NCBI GenBank assembly: GCA_017428385.1
Contig: JAFRQX010000031.1
Location: 1-64,000, forward strand
DNA: 64,000 bases
Source of the DNA: Clostridia bacterium
Lineage (GTDB): Bacteria > Bacillota > Clostridia > Christensenellales > Aristaeellaceae
Direction of reading: 5' to 3'
The notes beneath the pieces are model-generated. The model saw only the letters and a program-made list of their open reading frames with translations. It made no database searches and had not been told where the DNA came from. The position numbers were made by a program, and so were the translations under genes. Numbering within the stretch: position 1 is the first letter of the stretch; the number at the start of each line of letters is the position of its first letter. Below, piece by piece: positions 1 through 8,816 of this stretch.

Positions 1-22
1 AAGAAGAAAAGGAGATAAGATC

Positions 23-1207
23 ATGAAAGAATTCGAACTCAAGTATGGCTGCAACCCCAACCAGAAGCCCGCGAAGATCTACATGAGCGACGGCAGCGAG
101 CTGCCGATCAAAATCCTGTCCGGCCGTCCCGGTTTCATCAACTTCCTGGACGCCTTCAACAGCTGGCAGCTGGTGAAGGAACTGAAGGCTGCCCTGGGCA
201 TGCCCGCCGTGACCAGCTTCAAGCACGTGAGCCCCACTTCCGCTGCGGTTGGCATTCCGCTGTCCGCTGACCTGAAGAAGGCCTGCTTTGTGGATGATAT
301 CGAAGGTCTGGACGATTCCCCCCTGGCCTGCGCTTATGCCCGTGCCCGCGGCACAGACCGGATGTGCTCCTTCGGCGACTGGGTTGCCCTGAGCGATGTG
401 TGTGACGTGACCACCGCGAAGATGATCAAGCGGGAAGTGTCCGACGGCGTCATCGCCCCCGGCTATGAACCCGAAGCCCTGGAAATCCTGAAGCAGAAGC
501 GTAAGGGCAACTACAACATCGTTGAGATCGATCCCGACTATGTGCCCGAAGTGCAGGAACGCAAGCAGGTGTTCGGCATTACCTTTGAACAGGGCCGCAA
601 CAACTTTGAAATCAACCGGGAGCTGCTTTCGGATATCGTGACGAAGACCAAGGATCTGCCGGATTCCGCCGTGCGGGATCTGATCATCGCCCTGATCACC
701 CTGAAGTACACCCAGTCCAACTCCGTCTGCTACGCAGTGGACGGCCAGGCCATCGGCGTGGGTGCCGGCCAGCAGAGCCGTATCCACTGCACCCGCCTTG
801 CCGGTTCCAAGGCAGACACCTGGTTCCTGCGTCAGCATGAGAAGGTGCTGAACCTGCCCTTCCGTGCGGATCTGGGCCGCCCCGAGCGGGACAACGTCAT
901 CGACGGCTACATCAACCAGAATGAGGAAGATGTCTGCGCCGACGGCAACTGGCAGAAGTACTTCACCGCCCAGCCGGCTCCCCTGACCGACGTGGAGAAG
1001 CGCGCCTTCCTGGATACCCGGCAGAATGTGGCGCTGGGCTCCGACGCTTTCTTCCCCTTCAGCGACAACATTGAACGCGCTTACAAGAGCGGCGTGAAAT
1101 ACATTGCCGAGCCCGGCGGCTCCATCCGCGATGACGCGGTGATCGACTGCTGCGACAAGTACGGCATGACGATGGCGTTCACCCACATGAGACTGTTCCA
1201 CCATTAA
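23..1207 (+). CDS. Stand-alone AICAR transformylase (phosphoribosylaminoimidazolecarboxamide formyltransferase)
   Basis: This enzyme transfers the formyl group of 10-formyl-THF to AICAR, the penultimate step of IMP synthesis. The 394-residue protein has only the transformylase half of PurH; the N-terminal IMP cyclohydrolase domain is absent. The catalytic Lys-His pair is K67-H68 in SFKHVSPTSAAVG. Long stretches (KYTQSNSVCYA, GAGQQSRIHCTRLAG, SDAFFPF, terminal RLFHH) resemble the animal ATIC enzyme more than Bacillus or E. coli PurH; that comparison is from memory. AAGGAG lies 8 bases before the ATG. First gene of a run with purD, purL and fhs; the promoter lies outside the window. A separate IMP cyclohydrolase is expected elsewhere. 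Confidence 0.93.
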   Translation: MKEFELKYGCNPNQKPAKIYMSDGSELPIKILSGRPGFINFLDAFNSWQLVKELKAALGMPAVTSFKHVSPTSAAVGIPLSADLKKACFVDDIEGLDDSPLACAYARARGTDRMCSFGDWVALSDVCDVTTAKMIKREVSDGVIAPGYEPEALEILKQKRKGNYNIVEIDPDYVPEVQERKQVFGITFEQGRNNFEINRELLSDIVTKTKDLPDSAVRDLIIALITLKYTQSNSVCYAVDGQAIGVGAGQQSRIHCTRLAGSKADTWFLRQHEKVLNLPFRADLGRPERDNVIDGYINQNEEDVCADGNWQKYFTAQPAPLTDVEKRAFLDTRQNVALGSDAFFPFSDNIERAYKSGVKYIAEPGGSIRDDAVIDCCDKYGMTMAFTHMRLFHH

Positions 1208-1220
1208 TCCGGTGGAACAG
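1193..1220 (+). other. Intercistronic hairpin across the stop codon
   Basis: CTGTTCCACC (1193-1202) pairs perfectly with GGTGGAACAG (1211-1220) around an 8-base loop that contains the stop codon of the transformylase gene. No T-run follows, so it looks more like an mRNA-stabilising or processing hairpin than a terminator. Confidence 0.5.
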
Positions 1221-1284
1221 CCTCGTGTTTCATTGATGAATCAATCAGCCTGAATACTTTCCTGAAAGGAATTAATAATAGATT

Positions 1285-2550
1285 ATGAATATTCTTCTTG
1301 TCGGCGGCGGCGGCCGTGAGCATACCATTATCAAGAAACTGAGGCAGAACCCGGAAGTCGAAACCATTTATGCCCTGCCGGGAAACGGCGGGATCGCGGC
1401 GGACGCAACCTGTGTGGATATCAAGGCTACGGATATTGATGGAATCGTGGCTTTTGCCAAATCCACAAAGATTGATTATGCGGTTGTGGCTCCGGATGAT
1501 CCGCTGGTGCTGGGTTGTGTGGATCCCCTGGAGGCGATGGGCATTCCCTGCTTCGGTCCCCGGAAAAACGCGGCGATCATTGAGGGAAGCAAAGTCTTCT
1601 CCAAGGACCTGATGAAGAAGTACGGCATTCCCACCGCGGCCTATGAAGTGTTCACCGATCCGAAAAAGGCGCTGGAATACCTGGAAACCTCTCCGATTCC
1701 GACGGTAATCAAGGCGGACGGTCTGGCCCTGGGCAAGGGCGTGACCGTGGCCATGAACCGCTGGGAAGCGCGCGAAGCCGTGCGGGAGATTATGGAAGAC
1801 AAGAAGTTTGGCAAGAGCGGCGATCAGATTGTCATTGAAGAATTCCTTGAAGGACCCGAAGTAACCGTGCTGGCTTTCACGGACGGTACGACCGTGAAGC
1901 CCATGGTATCCAGCATGGACCATAAGCGGGCGGAGGACGGAGACAACGGCCCGAACACCGGCGGCATGGGCACTGTCGCGCCGAATCCCTTCTACACGAA
2001 AGAGATTGCAAAGACCTGCATGGAAACCATTTTCCTGCCGACCATCCGGGCGATGAAGGCGGAAGGCCGGGAATTCCGCGGCTGCCTGTATTTCGGCCTG
2101 ATGCTCACCAAGAACGGACCGAAAGTGATAGAATACAACTGCCGGTTCGGCGATCCGGAAACCCAGGTGGTGCTGCCCCTGCTGGAGAGCGACCTGCTGA
2201 CCGTGATGCAGGCAACCACCAACGGCACACTGGCGGACTGCGAAGTGAAATTCAAAGACGCGCATGCCTGCTGTGTGGTGCTCGCCTCCATGGGCTATCC
2301 CGTACATTATGAAAAGGGATACGAGATCACCATTCCCGCGGATGTGCAGGATCATGTCTTCGTGGCCGGCGCCGCGCTGAAGGACGGAAAACTGGTAACT
2401 TCCGGCGGCCGGGTGCTGGGTGTGACCGCGGTGGCGGACACCCTGCAGGAGGCCGTGAAGGAAGCCTATGCCATGGCCGATCGGATTGAATTCGGCAACA
2501 AGTACTGCCGGCGTGATATCGGACAGAGAGCGCTTTCAGCACTGAAATGA
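1285..2550 (+). CDS. purD: Phosphoribosylamine-glycine ligase (GAR synthetase)
   Basis: Joins phosphoribosylamine and glycine with ATP to give GAR, the second step of purine synthesis. The 421 residues match the usual length. An ATP-grasp fold is shown by the N-terminal MNILLVGGGGREH, the GPNTGGMG loop and the ENCRFGDPE-like segment (EYNCRFGDPETQVVLP) that binds ATP and Mg. The motif VVAPDDPLVLG replaces the common VVGPEAPLVAG. AAAGGA is about 15 bases before the ATG, a long spacing. It is 77 bases after the transformylase gene and runs straight into purL, so co-transcription is likely. Confidence 0.96.
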   Translation: MNILLVGGGGREHTIIKKLRQNPEVETIYALPGNGGIAADATCVDIKATDIDGIVAFAKSTKIDYAVVAPDDPLVLGCVDPLEAMGIPCFGPRKNAAIIEGSKVFSKDLMKKYGIPTAAYEVFTDPKKALEYLETSPIPTVIKADGLALGKGVTVAMNRWEAREAVREIMEDKKFGKSGDQIVIEEFLEGPEVTVLAFTDGTTVKPMVSSMDHKRAEDGDNGPNTGGMGTVAPNPFYTKEIAKTCMETIFLPTIRAMKAEGREFRGCLYFGLMLTKNGPKVIEYNCRFGDPETQVVLPLLESDLLTVMQATTNGTLADCEVKFKDAHACCVVLASMGYPVHYEKGYEITIPADVQDHVFVAGAALKDGKLVTSGGRVLGVTAVADTLQEAVKEAYAMADRIEFGNKYCRRDIGQRALSALK

Positions 2551-2577
2551 TTAAGAATGGATTTGTGGGGTGTTACC

Positions 2578-5500
2578 TTGGTTTACAGAATCTTTGTTGA
2601 AAAAAAGCCCGGCTTGGACAATGAAGCCCGGGCACTGCTGGGAGACGCGAAAAAGTTCCTGGGGATCAAAGGCTTGGAAAAGGTCCGGCTGCTGAACCGC
2701 TATGACGCTGAGAACATCTCAGATGATATGTTCTCCCTGGCGGTCCGGGAGGTGTTCTCTGAGCCCCAGCTGGACAATACAATGGATCAGTTTGACGCGG
2801 AAGGCGCGATTGCCGTGTTCGCGGTGGAATATCTGCCCGGTCAGTTTGACCAGCGGGCGGACTCCGCTGCCCAGTGCATTCAGTTCCTTTCCCAGGGCGA
2901 GCGTCCGCTCGTCCGCAGCGCGAAGGTTTACCTGCTCTACGGCAGCCTGTCCGCTGAAGAAATCGCGGAAATCAAAAAATATGTGATCAACCCGGTGGAA
3001 GCCCGGGAAGCTTCCATGGATCTGCCGGAAACCCTGAAGACGGAATACGCAGTGCCCACGGAAGTGGCAACCCTGGAAGGCTTCACGAAGCTTGACCGCG
3101 CCGGCCTGGAGAAGTTTGTGGCGGATTACGGCCTGGCCATGGACGTGGATGATATCACCTTCTGCCAGTCCTGGTTCCGGGAAGAAGGCCGGGAACCCAC
3201 CATCACGGAAATCCGGATGCTGGACACCTACTGGAGCGACCACTGCCGTCACACCACCTTCCTGACCGAGATCGACAGCGTCCGCTTTGAAGATCCGGTG
3301 CTGGAGAAGGCATGGAAGCGCTACATGGATGTGCGCGCTGAACTCGGCCGGGAAAAGAAGCCGGTGTGCCTGATGGACCTCGCCACGGTTGCGGTGAAGT
3401 ACCTGAAGAAGCACGGCAAGCTGGATAAGCTGGACGAGAGCGAAGAAATCAACGCCTGCACGGTGAAGATGGACGTGGAGCGGGACGGGGTCAAGGAGCC
3501 CTGGCTGCTGCTGTTCAAGAATGAAACCCACAACCATCCCACTGAGATTGAACCTTTCGGCGGTGCGGCCACCTGTATCGGCGGCGCGATCCGGGATCCC
3601 CTGAGCGGCCGGGCCTATGTTTACGGCGCGATGCGCGTGACCGGTGCTGCGGATCCCACCAAGCCCGTTTCTGAAACCATCCCCGGCAAGCTGCCCCAGC
3701 GCAAGCTGGTGACTACCGCGGCGGCCGGTTATGCTTCCTACGGCAACCAGATCGGCCTGGCCACCGGCATTGTGGATGAAATCTATCATCCCGGCTACGC
3801 GGCCAAGCGTATGGAGATCGGCGCAGTGATTGCCGCGGCTCCCGCGGAAAATGTACGCCGCGAGCGTCCGGCTCCCGGCGACGTGGTGATCCTGCTGGGC
3901 GGTTCCACCGGCCGTGACGGTATCGGCGGTGCCACCGGTTCCTCCAAGGCCCATAATGCCCACAGCGTGGAAACCTGCGGCGCGGAAGTCCAGAAGGGTA
4001 ACGCGCCGGAAGAGCGCAAGCTCCAGCGGCTGTTCCGCAATCCGAAGGCCACCAAGCTGATCAAGCGCTGCAATGACTTCGGTGCGGGCGGCGTCAGCGT
4101 TGCCATCGGCGAGCTGGCGGACGGCCTGGAAATCGACCTGAACGCGGTACCGAAGAAATATGAAGGCCTCGATGGTACAGAGCTGGCCATTTCCGAGAGC
4201 CAGGAGCGCATGGCCGTGGTTGTGGCCGCGGAAGACGCGGAAGCTTTCCTGGCTCTGTCGGCGGAGGAAAACCTGCAGGCCTGCATCGTGGCGGAAGTGA
4301 AAGCTGAGCCGCGCCTGCGGATGAACTGGAACGGAAAGACCATTGTGGATATCAGCCGTGAGTTCCTGAACTCCAACGGTGCCCCGAAGCATACCGCGAT
4401 TACCCCCGCAGCTTCCCATCCCGCCGCGGATCTGCCGAAGCAGGAGCCCGCGGACTTTGCGGAGCTGCTGAAGACCACGGCTTCCGACCTGGCGGTCTGC
4501 TCCCGCCGGGGCCTGTCCGAGCGGTTTGACTCCACCATCGGCGCCGGCACGGTGCTGATGCCTTTCGGCGGCAAGAACCAGCTGACCCCCATCCAGGCGA
4601 TGGTCCAGAAGATCAGCCTGGAAAAGGGACACACGGATGACTGCTCCCTGATGGCCTGGGGCTATGATCCGGAGCTGACCTCCTTCAGCCCCTATCACGG
4701 CGCCTATCTGGCTGTGGTGGATTCTGTCACCAAGCTGATTGCGGCCGGTGCCTCCTTTGAGGACGTGTACCTGACCTTCCAGGAATACTTTGAGAAACCC
4801 GGAACGGACGGAAAGCGCTGGGGCAAGCCCCTGGCGGCCCTGCTGGGTGCCTTTGAGGCCCAGATGAACCTGGGTGTCGGCGCCATCGGCGGCAAGGACT
4901 CCATGTCCGGTTCCTTTGAAAAGCTGGATGTGCCGCCTACGCTGGTTTCCTTCGCGGTGACCACGGCAAAGACCGGCGACATCATTTCCCCTGAGTTCAA
5001 GAAAGCAGGTCATCCCGTGGTCGTGCTGGAGCCGGAACGGGATGAACAGGGCCTGCCGGTAACGGAATCCCTGCTGGCTCTCTACAACCAGGTGACAGGG
5101 CTGATCCGTGAAGGAAAGATTGTTTCCTGCCGTACGGCAGAGGTTGGCGGATCCCTTGCCTCTGTGCTGAAGATGGCGCTGGGCAACGGCCTGGGCTTCG
5201 CCTTTGAGAAGGACTGGGAGCTGAAGGAGCTGGCGGAGGTTCGCTACGGCAGCTTTATCGCGGAACTGTCCGAAGACATGGACCTCGGCCGGAAGCTGGG
5301 CGTTGTGACCGAAAAACCCGTGCTGACCTGGCGGGATAACGCGGCGGACGTGAAGGAGCTGCGCGTGATCGGCCGGGATAAGCTGGAAAAAGTGTATCCG
5401 ACCCTGAATCCGGAATGGTCCCTGGAAGACCGGGCAGAAGCGGACGCCTGCTGGCCCGCGGCCCGAAAGGAAGACCGGACGGAAACCTTCAACTACAAGG

Positions 5501-6333
5501 CCACCGGCTGGAAGGCCCCGGCCCTGCATATTGCGAAGCCCGGCGTGCTGATCCCGGCATTCCCCGGCACCAACTGCGAAATCGACAGCGCCCGTGCTGC
5601 GGAAGACGCCGGCGCGAAGGCGGAAATCTTCGTGGTCCGGAACCGGTCCGCGGAGGATATTGTCCGCAGCGCGGAAGAGTTTGCCGCGAAGGTTCGTGAG
5701 AACCAGATGATCTTCATCCCCGGCGGATTCTCCGGCGGCGATGAACCGGACGGCAGCGCGAAGTTTATCATCGCCTTCTTCCGGAACCAGGGCGTCACCG
5801 AAGCGGTGACCGAGATGCTGGACAAGCGGGACGGCCTTATGTGCGGTATCTGTAACGGCTTCCAGGCCCTGATCAAGCTGGGACTGGTGCCCTACGGCAA
5901 GATCATTGAAACCGATGAGCACTGCCCGACCCTGACCTTCAACACCATCGGCCGCCACCAGAGCCGGATTGTCCGCACCCGGGTGGCCAGCAACCTGAGC
6001 CCCTGGCTGCGCAATGCCCAGCAGGGCGCGGTTTACAGCGTGCCGATCAGCCACGGCGAAGGCCGCTTCCTGGCGGAGGAAAGCCTGATCCGGAAGCTGG
6101 CAGAGAACGGACAGATTGCCACCCAGTATGTGGATCTGGACGATCAGCCCACCATGGACCTGCGCTTCAATCCCAACGGCAGCCTGTATGCCATTGAAGG
6201 TATCACCAGCCCGGACGGCCGCGTCTTCGGCAAGATGGGTCACAGCGAGCGCGTTGGCAAAGACCTGTACAAGAACGTTCCCGGAAACTACGATATCAAA
6301 ATGTTCGAATCTGCGGTCCAGTACTTCAGATAA
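2578..6333 (+). CDS. purL: Phosphoribosylformylglycinamidine synthase, single chain
   Basis: Converts FGAR to FGAM using glutamine and ATP. This is the large one-chain form (1251 residues from the chosen start): N-terminal PurS-like part, two AIRS-type synthase halves (NETHNHPTEIEPFGGAATC near residue 320) and a C-terminal glutaminase with the nucleophile in GICNGFQ and the His-Glu region ISHGEGRF. I prefer TTG at 2578, giving (M)VYRIFVEKKPG, because GTGGGGTG lies about 7 bases upstream. The in-frame ATG at 2557 has no clear ribosome site and adds seven residues. Third gene of the purine run. Confidence 0.94.
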   Translation: MVYRIFVEKKPGLDNEARALLGDAKKFLGIKGLEKVRLLNRYDAENISDDMFSLAVREVFSEPQLDNTMDQFDAEGAIAVFAVEYLPGQFDQRADSAAQCIQFLSQGERPLVRSAKVYLLYGSLSAEEIAEIKKYVINPVEAREASMDLPETLKTEYAVPTEVATLEGFTKLDRAGLEKFVADYGLAMDVDDITFCQSWFREEGREPTITEIRMLDTYWSDHCRHTTFLTEIDSVRFEDPVLEKAWKRYMDVRAELGREKKPVCLMDLATVAVKYLKKHGKLDKLDESEEINACTVKMDVERDGVKEPWLLLFKNETHNHPTEIEPFGGAATCIGGAIRDPLSGRAYVYGAMRVTGAADPTKPVSETIPGKLPQRKLVTTAAAGYASYGNQIGLATGIVDEIYHPGYAAKRMEIGAVIAAAPAENVRRERPAPGDVVILLGGSTGRDGIGGATGSSKAHNAHSVETCGAEVQKGNAPEERKLQRLFRNPKATKLIKRCNDFGAGGVSVAIGELADGLEIDLNAVPKKYEGLDGTELAISESQERMAVVVAAEDAEAFLALSAEENLQACIVAEVKAEPRLRMNWNGKTIVDISREFLNSNGAPKHTAITPAASHPAADLPKQEPADFAELLKTTASDLAVCSRRGLSERFDSTIGAGTVLMPFGGKNQLTPIQAMVQKISLEKGHTDDCSLMAWGYDPELTSFSPYHGAYLAVVDSVTKLIAAGASFEDVYLTFQEYFEKPGTDGKRWGKPLAALLGAFEAQMNLGVGAIGGKDSMSGSFEKLDVPPTLVSFAVTTAKTGDIISPEFKKAGHPVVVLEPERDEQGLPVTESLLALYNQVTGLIREGKIVSCRTAEVGGSLASVLKMALGNGLGFAFEKDWELKELAEVRYGSFIAELSEDMDLGRKLGVVTEKPVLTWRDNAADVKELRVIGRDKLEKVYPTLNPEWSLEDRAEADACWPAARKEDRTETFNYKATGWKAPALHIAKPGVLIPAFPGTNCEIDSARAAEDAGAKAEIFVVRNRSAEDIVRSAEEFAAKVRENQMIFIPGGFSGGDEPDGSAKFIIAFFRNQGVTEAVTEMLDKRDGLMCGICNGFQALIKLGLVPYGKIIETDEHCPTLTFNTIGRHQSRIVRTRVASNLSPWLRNAQQGAVYSVPISHGEGRFLAEESLIRKLAENGQIATQYVDLDDQPTMDLRFNPNGSLYAIEGITSPDGRVFGKMGHSERVGKDLYKNVPGNYDIKMFESAVQYFR

Positions 6334-6371
6334 TGCACAATGCATCATGACTCTGTCCCAACGGCAGATAT

Positions 6372-6391
6372 CATAATGAATTATGAATTAA
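6372..6391 (+). repeat. AT-rich dispersed repeat, copy 1
   Basis: CATAATGAATTATGAATTAA is one of at least five related intergenic stretches in the window. It lies directly before the ribosome site of fhs and creates a false upstream start reading MNYELK in the fhs frame. Confidence 0.6.
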
Positions 6392-6405
6392 AAGGAGAAT
6401 CAGCC

Positions 6406-8082
6406 ATGGCCTACTTATCCGACATCGAGATTGCCCAGCAGTGTGAAATGAAGCCGATCATGGAGATCGCGAAGAGGGCCCACGTAGACGAAAAATATGT
6501 GGAGCAGTACGGCCGTTACAAGGCCAAGATCGATCCTGCCCTGATTGACGAAACCGACCGGAAGCCCGGAAAGCTGATCCTGGTCACAGCAATTACCCCC
6601 ACCCCCGCGGGTGAAGGCAAAACCACGACCACGATCGGTCTGGCGGACGGCCTGTCCCGGATCGGCAAGGACGTTACCGTTGCACTGCGTGAGCCGAGCC
6701 TCGGCCCGGTGTTCGGCGTCAAGGGCGGCGCGGCCGGCGGCGGTTACGCCCAGGTAGTGCCCATGGAAGATATTAACCTGCACTTCACCGGTGACTTCCA
6801 CGCCATCGGCGCGGCGAACAACCTGCTGGCGGCCATGCTGGACAACCATATCCAGCAGGGGAACGCCCTGGGAATCGACGTGAAGAAGATCACCTGGAAG
6901 CGCTGCGTGGACATGAACGACCGTCAGCTGCGCTTTGTGGTGGACGGCCTGGGCGGAAAGGCCAACGGCACGCCCCGTGAGGACGGCTTCGATATCACTG
7001 TGGCCAGCGAAATCATGGCGGTATTCTGCCTGGCTTCCTCCATGGCGGACCTGAAGGAACGGCTGTCCCGGATCATCGTTGCCTATACCTATGATGACAA
7101 GCCTGTTACCGCGGGCGACCTGAAGGCGACCGGCGCCATGGCAGCCCTGCTGCGCGACGCGCTGAAGCCCAATCTGGTGCAGACCCTGGAAGGCACTCCT
7201 GCCTTCGTGCACGGCGGACCTTTCGCGAACATCGCCCATGGCTGCAACTCTGTCATGGCGACCCGGATGGCCATGCGGATGGGCGACTATACCGTAACCG
7301 AAGCCGGCTTCGGTGCGGATCTGGGCGCTGAGAAGTTCCTGGATATCAAGTGCCGTATGGCAGGCCTGACCCCGGACGCGGTGGTTGTGGTCGGCACCGT
7401 GCGCGCCCTGAAGATGCACGGCGGCCTGGACAAGAAACAGCTGGCCAATGAAGACCTGGCGGCCCTGGAGCGGGGCATCCCGAACCTGCTGCGCCATGTG
7501 AACAACATCAAGAACGTTTACCAGCTGCCCTGCGTGGTGGCCATCAACCGCTTCCCCACGGATACGGACGCGGAAATCGACTTCATCATCCGCAAGTGCC
7601 GGGAACTGGGCGTCAACACCGTGCTGTCCACCGTCTGGGCGGAGGGCGGCAAGGGCGGCGAAGACCTGGCCCGCGAGGTTGTGCGGCTGTGCGAAGAAGA
7701 GCAGGGCAACTTCACCTTCTCCTATGAGCTGGATGCCTCCATCGAGGAGAAGCTGGAAGCTGTGACAAAGAAGATTTACGGCGGCGCCGGCGTTGTACTG
7801 ACCCCTGCCGCGAAGAAGCAGGCGGAACGCCTCACGGCCCTGGGCTTTGACAAGGTGCCGGTGTGCGTGGCCAAGACCCAATACTCCTTCTCCGATGATC
7901 CCACCTTGCTGGGTGCGCCTGAAGGCTTTGTGGTCACCGTGCGGAACCTGAAGGTTTCCGCGGGTGCGGGCTTCCTGGTTGCCCTGACCGGCGAGATCAT
8001 GACCATGCCCGGCCTGCCGAAGTCTCCCGCCGCCGAACGGATTGACGTGGATGACAACGGAAAGATCAGCGGCCTGTTCTGA
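6406..8082 (+). CDS. fhs: Formate-tetrahydrofolate ligase
   Basis: Makes 10-formyl-THF from formate, THF and ATP. The 558-residue protein has the nucleotide loop [12 protein letters not shown] at residues 65-76 and the family's length. The start is set by AAAAGGAG ten bases before ATG 6406; upstream in-frame ATGs lie in an AT-rich repeat. Its position after AICAR transformylase, purD and purL fits supply of the formyl donor for purine synthesis. It could also serve one-carbon or acetogenic metabolism, but no Wood-Ljungdahl genes are visible here. Confidence 0.96.
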   Translation: MAYLSDIEIAQQCEMKPIMEIAKRAHVDEKYVEQYGRYKAKIDPALIDETDRKPGKLILVTAITPTPAGEGKTTTTIGLADGLSRIGKDVTVALREPSLGPVFGVKGGAAGGGYAQVVPMEDINLHFTGDFHAIGAANNLLAAMLDNHIQQGNALGIDVKKITWKRCVDMNDRQLRFVVDGLGGKANGTPREDGFDITVASEIMAVFCLASSMADLKERLSRIIVAYTYDDKPVTAGDLKATGAMAALLRDALKPNLVQTLEGTPAFVHGGPFANIAHGCNSVMATRMAMRMGDYTVTEAGFGADLGAEKFLDIKCRMAGLTPDAVVVVGTVRALKMHGGLDKKQLANEDLAALERGIPNLLRHVNNIKNVYQLPCVVAINRFPTDTDAEIDFIIRKCRELGVNTVLSTVWAEGGKGGEDLAREVVRLCEEEQGNFTFSYELDASIEEKLEAVTKKIYGGAGVVLTPAAKKQAERLTALGFDKVPVCVAKTQYSFSDDPTLLGAPEGFVVTVRNLKVSAGAGFLVALTGEIMTMPGLPKSPAAERIDVDDNGKISGLF

Positions 8083-8109
8083 TCAGCACAAAAACAGAAT
8101 AGAAAAGAG

Positions 8110-8139
8110 GCACCCCGGGAACATCAGTTCCCGGGGTGC
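8110..8139. terminator. Bidirectional terminator between fhs and the response regulator
   Basis: A 13-bp perfect stem, GCACCCCGGGAAC with GTTCCCGGGGTGC, around loop ATCA. It serves the convergent fhs (+) and response regulator (-) genes. Its right arm encodes the last residues (HPGN) of the response regulator, whose stop codon sits in the loop. Confidence 0.85.
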
Positions 8140-8816
8140 ATTGTTTCGATGATGTGGTCGAACCGGATTTCCTTCAGGTGCCGGACGACGTCACTGACCG
8201 ATTTCATGTCGAATTTCTTCAGGATGCTGTGGATCTGGGTTTTGACCGTTCCCTGTGAGACATAGCGGGATTCGGAAATCTGCCGGGCGTTCATGCCCTG
8301 GTACAGGCACTTCAGCACCTCAAACTCGCTGTTGGACAGCATGGTGAGGATGTTCAGGCCGTAGAGCAGGCCATTCTGTTCCTCCCGGACCCGCTTCAGT
8401 TCCTGGATGATTTTCTCCGCGTATTTGGGGCGGAGGATCATCTGGTTATGATAGGCGTTCCGGATGGAGGTCAGGATCTGATGGACGGAGTCCGTCTTGA
8501 TGATGTAGTCGATCACGCCGGCGCAGTAGGCCTGGAAGAGCAGGTCGTCATCCTCCAGGATGGTCAGGATGATGATCTTGGTGCCGGGGAATTCCGTCAG
8601 GATCTGCTGGGATGCTGAGATACCGGCCACCCGGGTTTCCATCTGGATATCCATCAGGATGATGTCGGGCTTGAGCTCCCGGGCCAGCTGAACGGCTTCC
8701 ACGCCGGAGGAGGCGGTTCCGGCCAGCTCCATATCTTCTTCATGGCTGATGATGTTGGAGAAATAGCTCCGGATTTCGGGGCTGTCGTCCGCCATCATGA
8801 CCCGTATCGGTTTCAT
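8124..8816 (-). CDS. NarL/LuxR-family response regulator
   Basis: A 230-residue response regulator. The receiver domain (about 1-125) has acidic pocket D10/D11 and phosphorylation site D56 in DIILMDIQ; the C-terminal helix-turn-helix (about 160-220) contains SNSEFEVLKCLYQGMNARQISE and a TVKTQIHSILKKF recognition region typical of GerE/LuxR DNA binding. Its ATG overlaps the end of the kinase gene by 4 bases, so the two are translationally coupled. Target genes are unknown. The signal sensed cannot be told from sequence. Confidence 0.93.
   Translation of the reverse strand: MKPIRVMMADDSPEIRSYFSNIISHEEDMELAGTASSGVEAVQLARELKPDIILMDIQMETRVAGISASQQILTEFPGTKIIILTILEDDDLLFQAYCAGVIDYIIKTDSVHQILTSIRNAYHNQMILRPKYAEKIIQELKRVREEQNGLLYGLNILTMLSNSEFEVLKCLYQGMNARQISESRYVSQGTVKTQIHSILKKFDMKSVSDVVRHLKEIRFDHIIETMHPGN

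Noticed and set aside
2719..6348. A 1209-codon open frame on the minus strand opposite purL
   Set aside because: It mirrors purL codon by codon (GC-rich codon bias leaves the antisense frame open), starts without a ribosome site and shows no domain. Similar antisense frames face secA (47999-50431), uvrA and fhs.
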